Positions 10,492-21,615 are shown, counted from the first letter of the stretch. The stretch is 64,000 nt of DNA from Clostridium omnivorum (GCF_026012015.1 NZ_BRXR01000001.1:1396001-1460000), one strand, 5' to 3'. Notes: generated from the sequence alone by a model not told the origin. Made by a program: numbers and translations.

Positions 10492-11955
10492 TTATACCTC
10501 AAGCTCATATCCCATTGATTTTTTATGCCTTTTAAAGATACTAATATCACAAGTAGGCACTAACATAGCAAATATCCAACATGTTATGAAGGCATATCTT
10601 GGCTGCATCTCTGTAATTAAATATAGCAGTGCAAATCCACAGAAAAGAATATAAAATAAATTAACGTTTTTATTTTCAAGATATTCCCTTGAATTAAATA
10701 ATCCTAAATAAACTTGTAAAATCATTGCAATATAAAATAGCTGGGAATAAACAGAGGTAGCCTTTGCGAAATCTGCTATAATCTTATGCCCTTCTACCTT
10801 TTCTGTAGCCCATCCTACACCATAAAAATCACCTATTGACCATTGTCCAATAAATTTAGATATATAAAACAATGTAAGTTTATATTTTGGTGTTGTAGCT
10901 AATCTTTTTTTTATAATGTTCTTAGATGCCTTTTCTACCCTGTTATAATCATAATCATATAATGAAGGTATATCGCTATCCTCTTTATTCCACATGCCAT
11001 GTGATTTTATATTTGTCCCTCTAAGAACAGAGGTAATAGGCGGTTCACTGCCTCTCCAAAGCTTATGTTCAGTAATCTCACTTTTCATGAGCACATCACT
11101 AGCAGAATAAAATGTAAACAAAAATGCTAGCAGTATTATAGTAGAATTCTTTATTGCTGTTTTCACTTCAGAGTAAATTATTAGATATAAAATAAATGCT
11201 GCGACAAATATATATCCAACCATTCTAAATAAATTACCTGCTGCTAATAAAAAACCACACAAAATTAAATACGGCACATTTAAATTCTTCTTTACAATAA
11301 ACAAAAATAAATATATAGCTGCTAGAAAAAAAGACATTGCTATATTTTCTGAGCAAACAACAGATGTATACACAATAAGTGGAGGAAATAAACTTATTGC
11401 CATAAGTGATAATACTTGTTTTCTTTTATCTTTATATACCTCACAGGTAATTAGATATGCTAAATAAATATTTAATGTAGATAAAATTACGTTTATTATT
11501 TTAATTGGCACTAGAGTATCTCCAAATACTTTTCTTAGTAAACCTAAATAGATTACAAAAGTGGTTAAGTGAGGAAATCTTCCTATATAGCTTGCACCTT
11601 TAAACATATGATAGTTTCCTTCAGAAAAGTCTTTGCCAAAATTATAAATTAGCTCAAAATCTGATGTAGGCTGAGTATTTACCAAGCATGTCCATAAAAG
11701 CCTTAGTATAAACCCTGAGATTATAATACCTGCTACAGCTTTTTTATTCCATTTATTTTTGTTACCATATTTATATAGTAAAAATACAATAACTATATTA
11801 AATATAGTGACTATAATTCCTTTTAAAAATACATGTTCTACTTCTCTATATTGTATTTTTGGATATAAATACAGCATAGCAAAGCTACCTATTACTATAA
11901 GTAAAAATAATACTCTTAAGCAATAGTTAATAAATCTATTGAACCCTTTTACCAT
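10492..11955 (-). CDS. Polytopic membrane protein, GT-C glycosyltransferase-like
   Basis: About 487 aa with roughly ten to twelve hydrophobic helices. A SDFELIYNFG segment after the second or third helix resembles the acidic D-x-E motif in the first outer loop of GT-C (ArnT/PMT-like) glycosyltransferases, which use lipid-linked sugar donors. The hydrophilic segment around residues 300-350 and the CPT-like closing helices fit that fold. The start is ATG 11955 after GAAGGGG. The upstream ATG at 11982 lacks a ribosome site. Acceptor and donor are unknown, and the assignment is from topology and one motif. Confidence 0.6.
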   Translation of the reverse strand: MVKGFNRFINYCLRVLFLLIVIGSFAMLYLYPKIQYREVEHVFLKGIIVTIFNIVIVFLLYKYGNKNKWNKKAVAGIIISGFILRLLWTCLVNTQPTSDFELIYNFGKDFSEGNYHMFKGASYIGRFPHLTTFVIYLGLLRKVFGDTLVPIKIINVILSTLNIYLAYLITCEVYKDKRKQVLSLMAISLFPPLIVYTSVVCSENIAMSFFLAAIYLFLFIVKKNLNVPYLILCGFLLAAGNLFRMVGYIFVAAFILYLIIYSEVKTAIKNSTIILLAFLFTFYSASDVLMKSEITEHKLWRGSEPPITSVLRGTNIKSHGMWNKEDSDIPSLYDYDYNRVEKASKNIIKKRLATTPKYKLTLFYISKFIGQWSIGDFYGVGWATEKVEGHKIIADFAKATSVYSQLFYIAMILQVYLGLFNSREYLENKNVNLFYILFCGFALLYLITEMQPRYAFITCWIFAMLVPTCDISIFKRHKKSMGYELEV

Positions 11956-12091
11956 ATAACCCCTTCTCTTTATCTCATACAATCTTATTATATAAATGTT
12001 TCTTTAACCCTATTGAAATAATACACTATATTGCCACAATTTTCTACACCCTTTAAATTTTTATTTTAGCTCCAAAAATTTATTTTTAAAA

Positions 12092-12125
12092 CAAAAATAA
12101 AAGACCAAGCATTTAACTCGGTCTT
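12092..12125 (-). terminator. Terminator at the end of the fab/acc operon
   Basis: A 9-bp stem (12101-12109 with 12117-12125, one G-U) overlapping the accA stop, followed on the minus strand by TTATTTTTG. Confidence 0.78.
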
Positions 12126-13074
12126 ATTCCATAAACTCTCCCATATTTCTAAATTTATTATATCTATCTTCCAAAAGCTCTTCTGGAGTTTTATTTTCCA
12201 ATTTCAAAAAGGTTTCCTCTATTGCATCTTTAATATTAGCTGAAGCTTCAGCCACATTCTTGTGAGCACCACCTAAAGGCTCTTTTATTACTCTATCTAT
12301 TATTCCAAAATTTTTTAAGTCTTCTGCAGTAATTTTCATTATAGCTGCAGCTTCCTTTGCCCTGCTGCTGTCCTTCCACAATATGCTAGCATAACCTTCG
12401 GGAGAAAGAATTGAGTATATAGAATTTTCAAGCATGCATACTTCATCAGCAACTGCTAATGCCAATGCTCCGCCACTACCGCCTTCTCCTATAACTATAG
12501 ATATTACAGGTACTTTAAGTTTAACCATTTCCATAAGGTTTCTCGCAATAGCTTCTCCTTGACCTCTTTCTTCTGCACCTACTCCACAAAATGCACCAGG
12601 AGTATCTATAAAGCATACTATTGGTCTTTTAAACTTCTCAGCTGCCTTCATAAATCTAAGAGCTTTTCTATAGCCTTCTGGATGAGGCATTCCAAAATTT
12701 CTTTTTATATTTTCTTTAGTATTCCTGCCCTTTTGCTGCCCAATTATAGTAACAGCCTTACCATTGAATTTTCCAATACCTGCAATAATGGCTTGATCAT
12801 CTGAAAAGCTTCTATCTCCATGAAGTTCAATAAAATCTTCAAAGATTTCTCCTATATAATCTAGAGCTGTTGGCCTTTCAACCATTCTGGCAATAGACAG
12901 CTTCTCCCAAGGAGATAAATGATTGTAAACATCACTTTTCATTGTTTCAAGCTTAATTTCCATTTTTTCTATCTCTGCAGTTAAATCCATGTCCTGATCT
13001 TTAGAAAACTTTTTTAATTCATCTATTTTAACTGTTAATTCCTGAATCTTTTTTTCAAATTCTAACACAGCCAT
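12124..13074 (-). CDS. accA: Acetyl-CoA carboxylase carboxyltransferase subunit alpha
   Basis: Forms the alpha2beta2 carboxyltransferase with AccD, moving CO2 from carboxybiotin to acetyl-CoA to give malonyl-CoA. The 316-aa protein has the normal length: an N-terminal coiled region (about 1-60), then the crotonase-like domain with [11 protein letters not shown] in the acyl-CoA-binding core. It is the last gene of the twelve-gene fatty-acid operon, 37 nt after accD. Confidence 0.97.
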   Translation of the reverse strand: MAVLEFEKKIQELTVKIDELKKFSKDQDMDLTAEIEKMEIKLETMKSDVYNHLSPWEKLSIARMVERPTALDYIGEIFEDFIELHGDRSFSDDQAIIAGIGKFNGKAVTIIGQQKGRNTKENIKRNFGMPHPEGYRKALRFMKAAEKFKRPIVCFIDTPGAFCGVGAEERGQGEAIARNLMEMVKLKVPVISIVIGEGGSGGALALAVADEVCMLENSIYSILSPEGYASILWKDSSRAKEAAAIMKITAEDLKNFGIIDRVIKEPLGGAHKNVAEASANIKDAIEETFLKLENKTPEELLEDRYNKFRNMGEFME

Positions 13075-13111
13075 AAAGTCACCTCTCTCTTAATGGGACA
13101 TTTGAAGATTT

Positions 13112-13999
13112 TTAGGCTTGATGATACTCTAAAAGTAGGCCTAGAGTATCCTTTAAATTCTCCCTTGGAACTACCTTATCTATAAAGCCATGATTTAATA
13201 AAAATTCAGCCGTCTGAAATCCCTCTGGCAGGCTTTGCTTTATAGTTTGCTCAATAACCCTTTTGCCAGCAAATCCGATAAGTGCCCCTGGCTCTGCTAA
13301 TATTACATCTCCCAGCATTGCAAAGCTTGCTGTAACTCCACCAGTGGTTGGATCCGTAAGTACCGCTGTGTAGAACAGCCCGGCTTCATTATGCCTTGAA
13401 ATTGCTGCACTTACCTTTGCCATTTGCATAAGTGAAAACATGCCTTCTTGCATTCTTGCTCCGCCTGAAGCTGTAAATATAACAACTGGAAGTCTATTTT
13501 TAGTAGCAAGTTCAACTGCTCTTGTAAGCTTTTCGCCAACAACTGAACCCATACTAGCCATCATAAATCTACTATCCATCACACCAATCACTATATCATG
13601 TCCATTTATCTTTCCTGTTCCAGTGATAACTGCCTCTTTCAAGTTAGAGTCTTTTCTAGCCCTTTCTATTTTTTGCTCATATCCTTCTATATCTAAAGGG
13701 TTTACACTACTCATATTTCTATCCAGTTGTCTAAAAGTACCTTCATCTATTATAGAATAAATTCTTTCCTGAGCTGTCATTCTAAAATGAGAGTTACAGC
13801 TAGGACAAACCATTGAGTGCTTTTCTAAATCTTTTTTATATAATGCCTTACCACAATTATCACATTTAATCCACATACCATTTGGTATGTTTGGTTTTTG
13901 CTCAGGTGCTTTATCTTCATCTTTTTCCTCATAATCAGGCTTTGAAGTTGAACTGTTAACAGTTAAATACTTAGTCTTTTTAAATAGTCCGTTAAACAT
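13112..13999 (-). CDS. accD: Acetyl-CoA carboxylase carboxyltransferase subunit beta
   Basis: Beta half of the carboxyltransferase. A C4 zinc ribbon (CDNC...CPSC, about residues 45-70) precedes the crotonase-fold domain with GGARMQEG. The start is taken as the ATG at 13999, which has an extended GGTGAT ribosome site. The GTG codons at 14011-14014 sit almost on top of the purine run and are unlikely starts. It lies between accC and accA in the operon. Confidence 0.96.
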   Translation of the reverse strand: MFNGLFKKTKYLTVNSSTSKPDYEEKDEDKAPEQKPNIPNGMWIKCDNCGKALYKKDLEKHSMVCPSCNSHFRMTAQERIYSIIDEGTFRQLDRNMSSVNPLDIEGYEQKIERARKDSNLKEAVITGTGKINGHDIVIGVMDSRFMMASMGSVVGEKLTRAVELATKNRLPVVIFTASGGARMQEGMFSLMQMAKVSAAISRHNEAGLFYTAVLTDPTTGGVTASFAMLGDVILAEPGALIGFAGKRVIEQTIKQSLPEGFQTAEFLLNHGFIDKVVPRENLKDTLGLLLEYHQA

Positions 14000-14038
14000 A
14001 TTAAATATCACCACACTTCCTGCAAACTAAATTCATAT

Positions 14039-15382
14039 CTACAGATTAAATTCCTTGCCTATAAAGCCAGTGTCAAAATTACCTTCCACAAAAGACTTAT
14101 TGTTTATAATTTTAAACTGGAATTCTATATTAGTATCCACACCTTCTATTACAAACTCTCCTAAAGCTCTTCTCATCTTACTTATAGCTTCTTCTCTATC
14201 TCTTCCATAAACTATAAGCTTTGCTACCATTGAGTCATAAGTAGGTGGTATAGTGTATCCTTGGTATACCGCACTATCTAATCTTACACCCAGGCCTCCA
14301 GGTACATGGAGTCTTTCAATTTTTCCTGGCGAAGGTCTAAAGCCCTTTTCTGGGTTCTCTGCATTTATTCTACATTCAATTGCATGACCTTTAACTTGAA
14401 CACTTTCCTGAGCTATTGAAAGAGTTCTTCCTGCAGCTATATTTATCTGCTCTTTAATAAGGTCTACTCCTGTTACCATTTCAGTGATAGGATGCTCTAC
14501 TTGAATTCTTGTATTCATTTCCATGAAATAATAATTTCCATGCTTGTCAACCAAAAATTCTATAGTACCTGCATTTGTATAATTAACAGCTTTAGCAGCC
14601 CTTACAGCTACTTCACCCATTTCTTTTCTTAATTCTTCTGTCATTAGCGGTGATGGTGCTTCCTCTAAAACCTTTTGATTTCTTCTTTGTATAGAACAAT
14701 CCCTCTCACCTAAGTATATTGCATTACCATAACCATCAGCCAAAATTTGAAACTCTATGTGCCTTGGGTTTTCAACAAACTTTTCAACATACATAGTGTC
14801 ATCGCCAAAAGCACCCTGAGCTTCTGACCTTGCAGTTTCAAAAGCCTTCGCAAACTCATCAGAACTTCTAACTATACGAATTCCTCTTCCGCCGCCTCCA
14901 GCTGAAGCCTTGATCATAACAGGATATCCTATTTGTTCAGCTAAAATTAATCCTTCATCTACGCTGGGTACAGCACCCTGAGATCCTGGAACAACAGGTA
15001 CTCCTGCTTCTGTCATAATCTCTCTTGCACGGGACTTATTTCCCATCTTTTCAATGCTTTCAGCATCAGGACCTATAAAGGTTATATTGCAGTCCCTGCA
15101 CATTTCAGCAAACTCACTATTTTCAGATAAAAATCCAAAACCTGGATGAATCGCTTCCGCACCAGATAATACTGTTGCACTTATAATATTTTGCATATTA
15201 AGATAGCTGTCACGAGCTCTTGCTGGCCCAATACATACAGCCTCATCAGCCATTTGAGTATGTAGAGCTTCTCTGTCTGTCTCGGAGTATACTGCCACAG
15301 TTTCAATTCCCATCTCACGACAGGCCCTTATTATTCTAACTGCTATTTCTCCTCTATTTGCAATAAGTATTTTCTTAAACAT
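14039..15382 (-). CDS. accC: Acetyl-CoA carboxylase, biotin carboxylase subunit
   Basis: ATP-dependent carboxylation of the biotin on AccB. The 447-aa length is typical. The ATP-grasp fold shows the glycine-rich loop [11 protein letters not shown] (about 160-170) and the [11 protein letters not shown] catalytic segment (about 288-298). The ribosome site GGGAGG is 9 nt upstream. It lies between fabZ and accD. Confidence 0.97.
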   Translation of the reverse strand: MFKKILIANRGEIAVRIIRACREMGIETVAVYSETDREALHTQMADEAVCIGPARARDSYLNMQNIISATVLSGAEAIHPGFGFLSENSEFAEMCRDCNITFIGPDAESIEKMGNKSRAREIMTEAGVPVVPGSQGAVPSVDEGLILAEQIGYPVMIKASAGGGGRGIRIVRSSDEFAKAFETARSEAQGAFGDDTMYVEKFVENPRHIEFQILADGYGNAIYLGERDCSIQRRNQKVLEEAPSPLMTEELRKEMGEVAVRAAKAVNYTNAGTIEFLVDKHGNYYFMEMNTRIQVEHPITEMVTGVDLIKEQINIAAGRTLSIAQESVQVKGHAIECRINAENPEKGFRPSPGKIERLHVPGGLGVRLDSAVYQGYTIPPTYDSMVAKLIVYGRDREEAISKMRRALGEFVIEGVDTNIEFQFKIINNKSFVEGNFDTGFIGKEFNL

Positions 15383-15407
15383 TACTTACCATCCTCCCTT
15401 TGGAGTA

Positions 15408-15830
15408 CTAAGAAATAAAAAAGGATAACTCTGCCTCTGCAGCCTTTTGCCCATCTACATAAGCAATGGCTTTTCCAATTCCAATAGGACCTCTTCTCTT
15501 TATTATTTCAACTTCTAGTTTAAGTGTATCGCCTGGAAAGACCTTTTTTCTAAATTTAGCCTTATCAATTCCTGTAAAGTATCCTATTTTTCCTTTATGC
15601 TCCTCTAGTGACAACATAGAAGCTGCCCCTAGCTGTGCTAATGCTTCAATTATAAGCACTCCAGGCATTACTGGCTCCCCTGGGAAATGGCCTTGAAAGA
15701 AGTATTCATTCATAGTCACATTTTTATAACCAACTGCTCTAACTCCAGGTTCAAGAGTTTCTATTTTATCCACTAATAAGAAAGGATACCTATGAGGTAT
15801 CAATTCCATTATTTCTTTTACACCTAACAT
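15408..15830 (-). CDS. fabZ: 3-hydroxyacyl-ACP dehydratase FabZ
   Basis: Dehydrates 3-hydroxyacyl-ACP to trans-2-enoyl-ACP. The 140-aa hotdog-fold protein contains HRYPFLLVD and the active-site segment [12 protein letters not shown] (His and later Glu). No fabA is present. FabZ generally does not isomerise to cis-3, so this operon alone does not explain unsaturated fatty acids. Confidence 0.97.
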   Translation of the reverse strand: MLGVKEIMELIPHRYPFLLVDKIETLEPGVRAVGYKNVTMNEYFFQGHFPGEPVMPGVLIIEALAQLGAASMLSLEEHKGKIGYFTGIDKAKFRKKVFPGDTLKLEVEIIKRRGPIGIGKAIAYVDGQKAAEAELSFFIS

Positions 15831-15840
15831 AATTTTTCTC

Positions 15841-16332
15841 CTATCTAATTCTGAATAATGGCTGTCCGTACTCTACCATTTGTTCATTATTAACCAATAT
15901 TTCAACTACTTCTCCATCAACTTCAGCTTCGATTTCATTCATAAGCTTCATAGCTTCGATAATGCATAGTGTATCTCCCTTTTTAACCTTAGAGCCCACC
16001 TTTACATATTGCTCCGCCTCTGGGCTTGGAGAAAGATAAAAAGTTCCTACTATTGGTGAAGTAATTAATATACCTTCTACTTTTTCATTATTAGTTTCTA
16101 GAGCAGCTTCTTCATTTATGAATTGCTCTTTAGAAGCTTTTACTTCCTGTTTTTGTACAGGTGCTGGAGCTTCAACAGCTTGAGCAGAAACTAATTGAGG
16201 CAATTTCTCAATTAGCACCTGTTCACACTTCTTTTCTAGCTTTATTTTTACTCCTTCAGATTCAACTTCTAATAAAGTTAAATTTGAATCACTCATTGTT
16301 TTAATAAGTTCTTGAATAGATTTATAATCCAT
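15841..16332 (-). CDS. accB: Acetyl-CoA carboxylase biotin carboxyl carrier protein
   Basis: Carries the biotin for AccC and AccA/AccD. An N-terminal domain and a Pro/Ala linker are followed by the biotinyl domain with EAMKLMN, whose Lys is the biotinylation site about 35 residues from the end. The start is the ATG at 16332, with AGGTGA 6 nt upstream. The GTG at 16341 is less suitable. It lies 9 nt after the fabF stop. Confidence 0.96.
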   Translation of the reverse strand: MDYKSIQELIKTMSDSNLTLLEVESEGVKIKLEKKCEQVLIEKLPQLVSAQAVEAPAPVQKQEVKASKEQFINEEAALETNNEKVEGILITSPIVGTFYLSPSPEAEQYVKVGSKVKKGDTLCIIEAMKLMNEIEAEVDGEVVEILVNNEQMVEYGQPLFRIR

Positions 16333-16341
16333 ATTTTTCAC

Positions 16342-17580
16342 CTACTCATTCCACTTTTTAAGTATTATAGTTGCGTTATGTCCACCAAAGCCCAAAGAAT
16401 TTGACAATGCATATTGAAGCTCTGCCTTCCTGGCTTTATTTGGCACACAATCTAAATCACAGTCTGGATCTGGATTTAAATAGCCTATTGTTGGAGGAAT
16501 AATTCCTTCTCCTAAAGCCTTAGCGCAAGCTATAGCTTCTATAGCACCAGCAGCCCCTAGCAAGTGTCCAGTCATTGACTTTGTAGAACTTACAGGCACC
16601 TTATACGCCTGCTCTCCAAATACTGCTTTTATAGCAGCTGTTTCAAATTTATCATTTAATGGTGTACTAGTTCCATGGGCATTTATATAGGATATATCAC
16701 TCTTGTCTATTCCTGCATCTTCTATAGCTAGCTGCATAGCTCTAGCTCCACCTTCTCCATCTGGAGCTGGTGATGTCATATGATATGCATCTCCGGTTGC
16801 ACCATATCCTACTACCTCAGCATATATTTTTGCTCCTCTATTTAAAGCATGTTCTAAGGATTCAAGGATAACAATTCCTGCTCCTTCTCCCATAACAAAC
16901 CCGCTTCTTTCCTTGTCAAAAGGTGTAGAAGCTCTATCTGGATCATTACTATTGCTTAAAGCTGTGAGATTAGTAAAACCAGCAAGGGCAAGTTCAGTTA
17001 TAGAACCTTCAGCTCCTCCGGTAATCATTACATCAGAAACTCCATTTCTTATTAAATGAAAAGCATCGCCTATAGCATTAGTTCCTGAAGCACAGGCTGT
17101 AACAACACAGCTGCATATTCCCTTTGCTCCATATTTAATAGCTACATTTCCTGCTGCCATATTTGAGATTGCCATTGGAATAAATAATGGTGATACTCTA
17201 TTTGGGCCTTTTTCTACAAGGGTTTTAACTTCCTTTTCTATAGTTGCAAGTCCGCCTATACCTGAGCCTATTAAAACACCCATTCTATATCTATTTTCAT
17301 TTTCTAAATCTAATCCTGAATTTTCTATTGCTTCTTTTGCTGCTGCCATTGCAAATTGACAGTATCTATCCATTCTCTTTGCTTCTTTTCTATCCATATA
17401 ATTTTCTGGAATAAAATTCTTAACCTCAGCAGCAAGTTTTACTTTGAATTTTTCAGTATCAAAATGAGTTATAAAGTCTATTCCATTTTTTCCTTCTATT
17501 AAACCATCCCAGTAAGAAGCTACATCATTTCCTATTGGAGTAATAGCCCCCATCCCAGTGATTACAACTCTATTATTCAT
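16342..17580 (-). CDS. fabF: 3-oxoacyl-ACP synthase II (KAS II)
   Basis: Elongating condensing enzyme: acyl-ACP plus malonyl-ACP gives 3-oxoacyl-ACP. The Cys-His-His triad is visible in TACASGTNA (Cys about 163), [11 protein letters not shown] and [10 protein letters not shown]. The start is the ATG at 17580, preceded by AGAAAGGTG. The ORF reads six codons further upstream, but those lack a suitable site. It is the only KAS I/II-type gene in the window. Confidence 0.97.
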   Translation of the reverse strand: MNNRVVITGMGAITPIGNDVASYWDGLIEGKNGIDFITHFDTEKFKVKLAAEVKNFIPENYMDRKEAKRMDRYCQFAMAAAKEAIENSGLDLENENRYRMGVLIGSGIGGLATIEKEVKTLVEKGPNRVSPLFIPMAISNMAAGNVAIKYGAKGICSCVVTACASGTNAIGDAFHLIRNGVSDVMITGGAEGSITELALAGFTNLTALSNSNDPDRASTPFDKERSGFVMGEGAGIVILESLEHALNRGAKIYAEVVGYGATGDAYHMTSPAPDGEGGARAMQLAIEDAGIDKSDISYINAHGTSTPLNDKFETAAIKAVFGEQAYKVPVSSTKSMTGHLLGAAGAIEAIACAKALGEGIIPPTIGYLNPDPDCDLDCVPNKARKAELQYALSNSLGFGGHNATIILKKWNE

Positions 17581-17629
17581 GTTTTTCACCTTTCTCAATT
17601 AGTGTTGCTATAAAGCATAATATCTATAA

Positions 17630-18370
17630 TTACATTACCATTCCGCCATCAACATTTAACACTTGACCAGTAATATATGAAGCTTCCTCAGAAGCTAGAA
17701 AAGCTACTAAATTTGCCACATCCTCTGGCTCACCTAATCTTTTTAGTGGAATACTATCAAGCATTGAATCTTTAACCTTATCAGATAATACATCTGTCAT
17801 ATCTGTTTTTATAAATCCAGGAGCTACAGCATTAACTGTGATACCTCTGCTTCCAAGCTCCTTTGCAACTGATTTTGTGATTCCAATTATGCCAGCCTTA
17901 GCAGCAGCATAATTCGCTTGACCTGCATTACCTATAAGTCCAATAACAGAAGCTATGTTTACTATTCTGCCTCTCTTTTGCTTTAACATAATTGAGCTTG
18001 CATGCTTTATGCAGTTAAAGCATCCTTTTAAATTAACCTCTATAACACTATCAAAATCTTCTTCCTTCATTCTAAGAAGCAAAGTATCTCTAGTTATTCC
18101 TGCATTATTAACAAGTATATCTAGTGAACCGAATTCTGCTACTGCAGCCTTCATTATTACTTCTGCCTCTTCAAACTTGCTTACATCTGCTTTAACAGCT
18201 AATGCTTTAATACCCTTTGTCTTAAGCTCTTCTATAATGCTTTCTGCTTCTTTTTCACTACTTCTATAATTAATTACAATGTTAGCACCTAAATCAGCGA
18301 GCTTTAAGGCAATTGCTTTTCCTATGCCTTTTGCTCCACCTGTTACTACAGCTGTTTTTCCTTTTAACAT
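17630..18370 (-). CDS. fabG: 3-oxoacyl-ACP reductase FabG
   Basis: NADPH-dependent short-chain dehydrogenase that reduces 3-oxoacyl-ACP. The 246-aa protein shows the cofactor motif TGGAKGIG (about 10-17), NNAG near residue 90, and the catalytic Ser/YxxxK (YAAAK, about 153-157). It is in the fab operon between fabD and fabF. Confidence 0.97.
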   Translation of the reverse strand: MLKGKTAVVTGGAKGIGKAIALKLADLGANIVINYRSSEKEAESIIEELKTKGIKALAVKADVSKFEEAEVIMKAAVAEFGSLDILVNNAGITRDTLLLRMKEEDFDSVIEVNLKGCFNCIKHASSIMLKQKRGRIVNIASVIGLIGNAGQANYAAAKAGIIGITKSVAKELGSRGITVNAVAPGFIKTDMTDVLSDKVKDSMLDSIPLKRLGEPEDVANLVAFLASEEASYITGQVLNVDGGMVM

Positions 18371-18399
18371 TTTATCCTCTCCTCAAGTATTGACCAAAT

Positions 18400-19332
18400 T
18401 TATGCTCCTAATACTTCCAGCGCCTTTTCAAAGGACTTAATGTCTTCAACATTTACTACTACCGCTTTTCTGTTTATCTTCTTTACAAATCCACTAAGTG
18501 CCTTTCCTGGTCCTATTTCAACAAAAGTATCTACTCCATCCTCAAGCATTTTGCAAATGATATTCTCAAAAAGAACTGAACTCATAACTTGATTTCTAAG
18601 TAAATCCTTAATATTATCCACGTTGTCAACATATGTTCCAGTTACATTTGTCATAATTGGAACATTAATTGAGTTAAGCTCTATATTTTTTAATTCCTCT
18701 TCTAACTTGTCTGCTGCAGGCCTCAGCATAGAAGTATGAAACGGAGCACTAACAGAAAGAGGAATAGCTCTTCCCCCAATTTCTTTTGCCTTTTCTGAGG
18801 CAAAATTCACGGCCTCTATTTCGCCGCCAATAACTATTTGGCCAGGGCAGTTAAAATTAGCAGGCTCTACTATACCCTTTTCTGAAGCTAAGCTGCATAT
18901 TTCTCTAACCTTTTCTCCATCAAGACCTAGTATTGCAGCCATAGTTCCAATTCCTTCTGGAACTGCTTCTTGCATGTATCTTCCTCTCTTCTTTACTAGC
19001 TTTACGGCAGTTTTAAAATCCAAAGCTCCGCTGCAAACCAGAGCTGAATATTCTCCAAGACTAAGTCCAGCTGTAACAGCAGGCTTTATTCCTTTTTCCT
19101 CTAAAGCTTTCATGGCAGCTATACTCATAGTAAGAATTGCAGGCTGAGTATTTTCAGTCTTATCTAATTCTTCCTTTGGTCCTTCAAAGCATAAATTAGC
19201 CATATCAAACCCAAGAGCTTCACTGGCTTCTTCAAAAACTTTTTTACTAGCCTCAATGTTCTCTGCCAATTCTTTGCCCATACCAATATATTGAGCTCCT
19301 TGGCCAGCAAAAATAAATGCTACTTTTCCCAT
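18400..19332 (-). CDS. fabD: Malonyl-CoA:ACP transacylase
   Basis: Transfers malonyl from CoA to AcpP. The 310-aa protein has the GQGAQ oxyanion segment at its start, the nucleophile elbow GLSLG (Ser about 91) and the APFHTSML His (about 199). It is 12 nt downstream of fabK, with GAGGAG in front of the ATG. Confidence 0.97.
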   Translation of the reverse strand: MGKVAFIFAGQGAQYIGMGKELAENIEASKKVFEEASEALGFDMANLCFEGPKEELDKTENTQPAILTMSIAAMKALEEKGIKPAVTAGLSLGEYSALVCSGALDFKTAVKLVKKRGRYMQEAVPEGIGTMAAILGLDGEKVREICSLASEKGIVEPANFNCPGQIVIGGEIEAVNFASEKAKEIGGRAIPLSVSAPFHTSMLRPAADKLEEELKNIELNSINVPIMTNVTGTYVDNVDNIKDLLRNQVMSSVLFENIICKMLEDGVDTFVEIGPGKALSGFVKKINRKAVVVNVEDIKSFEKALEVLGA

Positions 19333-19343
19333 AACCTTCTCCT

Positions 19344-20300
19344 CTATTGCTCAGAAACAATTATATTTTTACAGGCACTTTTCATTATATCTTCAGCTTC
19401 AGTAAACATTTCTTCAATTATTTCCTTACAGCTTTGTTTCTTATTTATAAGTCCTGCAATTTGACCTGCCATAACAGAACCATTCTCTACATCTCCATCT
19501 CTTGCAGCCTTAGGAAGACTTCCTCTTCCCAATTCCTCCAAGTCCTCCAATGAGGCATTTTCCTTCTCAAGCAATTGATATTGTCTTGAAAGCTTATTTC
19601 TTAGTACTCTTACTGGATGTCCTGTAGGTCTTCCAGTAACAGCTGAATCTATATCTTTTGCTCCAATTACTTTATCCTTATAATTTTCGTGTACTGTGCA
19701 TTCATCAGCTACAAGGAATCTTGTTCCAACTTGAATTCCTGATGCTCCAAGCATAAAAGCAGCTGCAACGCCTCTTCCATCACCAATTCCTCCTGCTGCT
19801 ATAACAGGTATGTTAACTGCATCAACTATTTGAGGAACACTAACCATAGTTGTAAGTTCTCCAATATGTCCTCCAGCTTCACAACCTTCCATAACTACTG
19901 CATCGGCTCCTGCTCTTTCCATTCTCTTAGCTAAAGCTACAGATGCAACAACAGGAATAACCTTTATTCCATGTGCCTTCCACATTTCTATATACTTTCC
20001 TGGGTTTCCAGCACCAGTAGTTACTACTTTAACTCCTTCTTCACAAACAAGCTTTGCTAAATCATCCGCATTAGGACTCAAAAGCATTATATTTACTCCA
20101 AAAGGTTTATCAGTAAGGGCCTTAGCCTTTCTAATTTCATCCCTAACTACTTCCACTGGAGCATTGGCTCCAGCAATAAGGCCTAAGCCTCCAGCATTAG
20201 AAACTCCAGCTGCCAAAGAGCTATCAGCTATCCAGGCCATTCCACCTTGAATAATTGGATACTTTATTCCAATCATGTCACAAAATACGGACTTTATCAT
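19344..20300 (-). CDS. fabK: Enoyl-ACP reductase II (FMN-dependent FabK)
   Basis: FMN/NAD(P)H enoyl-ACP reductase finishing each elongation cycle; a TIM-barrel flavoprotein of the 2-nitropropane dioxygenase superfamily. QGGMAW near residue 20 and EAGGHIG (His about 145) are the flavin/catalytic signatures. Position 2 after acpP and before fabD is the streptococcal/clostridial FabK position. No fabI-type gene is in the window. A more distant superfamily paralogue lies at 26348-27445. Confidence 0.95.
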   Translation of the reverse strand: MIKSVFCDMIGIKYPIIQGGMAWIADSSLAAGVSNAGGLGLIAGANAPVEVVRDEIRKAKALTDKPFGVNIMLLSPNADDLAKLVCEEGVKVVTTGAGNPGKYIEMWKAHGIKVIPVVASVALAKRMERAGADAVVMEGCEAGGHIGELTTMVSVPQIVDAVNIPVIAAGGIGDGRGVAAAFMLGASGIQVGTRFLVADECTVHENYKDKVIGAKDIDSAVTGRPTGHPVRVLRNKLSRQYQLLEKENASLEDLEELGRGSLPKAARDGDVENGSVMAGQIAGLINKKQSCKEIIEEMFTEAEDIMKSACKNIIVSEQ

Positions 20301-20335
20301 AGTTTGCCTCCTTTGCTTGGTACACCTCTAGTAAT

Positions 20336-20563
20336 CTATTTCTCGCCAGTTTTTTCTTCAACGTATTTAACTGCATCTTCAACGGTTTTTATACTTTCAG
20401 CATCTTCAATTTGAATTGAAAACTCTTCTTCTAGCTCTATTATTATTTGGAATAAATCAAGTGAATCTACTCCTAAATCTTCAAAGCTTGTTGTTAATTC
20501 TACTTCTGACTCCTCTACTCCTAATTGATCAACTATTACCTTTTTTATTTTTTCAAATACCAT
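20336..20563 (-). CDS. acpP: Acyl carrier protein
   Basis: 75-aa acidic four-helix carrier. DSLD (Ser about 34) is the phosphopantetheine attachment site. The ribosome site TGGAGG is 10 nt upstream. The 61-nt gap to fabH contains a FabT-type palindrome, so acpP onward may have its own regulated entry point. Confidence 0.97.
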   Translation of the reverse strand: MVFEKIKKVIVDQLGVEESEVELTTSFEDLGVDSLDLFQIIIELEEEFSIQIEDAESIKTVEDAVKYVEEKTGEK

Positions 20564-20608
20564 TTTAAAATTCCTCCATTATAAATTATTTTTCTTTTTT
20601 CGACTTAT

Positions 20609-20621
20609 TTTGATTATCAAA
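20609..20621 (-). promoter_or_regulatory. FabT-type operator between fabH and acpP
   Basis: A 13-bp palindrome, TTTGATTATCAAA on the plus strand, directly after the fabH stop. Its core is the same as the first box in front of fabT and in front of 26348. On the minus strand it directly follows AATACT, as the fabT box follows its -10, but no good -35 is seen. It may be an internal control point. Confidence 0.7.
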
Positions 20622-20624
20622 GTA

Positions 20625-21602
20625 TTAAATATTCCATTCCACTAGACATGCAGACCAGGTAAATCCTGCTCCGAAGGCAACTAATATTAATTTATCGCCT
20701 TTTTTTATAAGTCCTTTTTCATTCATTTCAGCTAAGGCTATAGGGATGCTGGCTGCTGAAGTGTTTCCATACTTATCAAGATTAATATAAAACTTTCCTT
20801 CAGGTGCTTTAAGTTTTTTTACAGCATACTCTATAATTCTTACATTAGCTTGGTGAGGTATAACGTATTTTATATCATCCATAGTTAAGCCACTATCCTT
20901 TAGTACCTTATCTATAGCTTCAATAACTATACTGCTGGCAAATCTAAACACTTCTTTGCCATCCATATGAAGCTTAATATTCTCAATTTCTTCTGGTTTT
21001 ACAAGAGGGTTCTTTACAGGCACGCAGGTAATACCTAAGTATCCTGCTTTATTTCCTTGTGCTCCTGTGAATATTGAACTTACTCCTTTTTCATCACTTT
21101 CAGCAAGTACTGCAGCACCAGCTCCATCTCCAAATAAAACACAGGTACTCCTATCAGTCCAATCAGTTATCTTAGAAAGTACTTCAGCACCTATCACAAG
21201 TACTTTTTTGCACTCTCCTGTTTTTATAAACTGGGCTCCTATTCTTAAAGCATATACAAATCCTGAACAAGCAGCAGAAATATCAAAGCAGGATGCATTT
21301 ACAGCACCAATTTTATCTTGAACAAAACATGCTGTTGAAGGACTCAATGCATCTGGAGAAGAAGTTGATAAAATAATCATATCTATCTCTTCAGGTTTAG
21401 TATCTGACATTTTAAGAGCCTTCATAACTGCCTTAGCAGCCAAATCTGAAGTATTTTCTCCTTTTGAAATTCTTCTTTCCTTTATACCAGTTCTTGTGGT
21501 TATCCACTCATCACTGGTATCCACAATTTTAGATAAATCATCGTTAGTCATTATATTATCAGGAATACCGCTTCCTATTCCTATGATTTTAACTTCTTTC
21601 AT
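20625..21602 (-). CDS. fabH: 3-oxoacyl-ACP synthase III (KAS III)
   Basis: Initiates fatty-acid synthesis by condensing an acyl-CoA with malonyl-ACP. The 325-aa protein has the full Cys-His-Asn triad: SAACSGF (Cys 112), PHQANVR and YGNTSAAS. The start is ATG 21602, preceded by AAAAGGAG. The longer open frame overlaps fabT and has no ribosome site. It serves as the intact comparison for the degenerate KAS III-like protein at 27791-28795. Confidence 0.97.
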   Translation of the reverse strand: MKEVKIIGIGSGIPDNIMTNDDLSKIVDTSDEWITTRTGIKERRISKGENTSDLAAKAVMKALKMSDTKPEEIDMIILSTSSPDALSPSTACFVQDKIGAVNASCFDISAACSGFVYALRIGAQFIKTGECKKVLVIGAEVLSKITDWTDRSTCVLFGDGAGAAVLAESDEKGVSSIFTGAQGNKAGYLGITCVPVKNPLVKPEEIENIKLHMDGKEVFRFASSIVIEAIDKVLKDSGLTMDDIKYVIPHQANVRIIEYAVKKLKAPEGKFYINLDKYGNTSAASIPIALAEMNEKGLIKKGDKLILVAFGAGFTWSACLVEWNI

Positions 21603-21615
21603 CTTTTTCTCCTTT

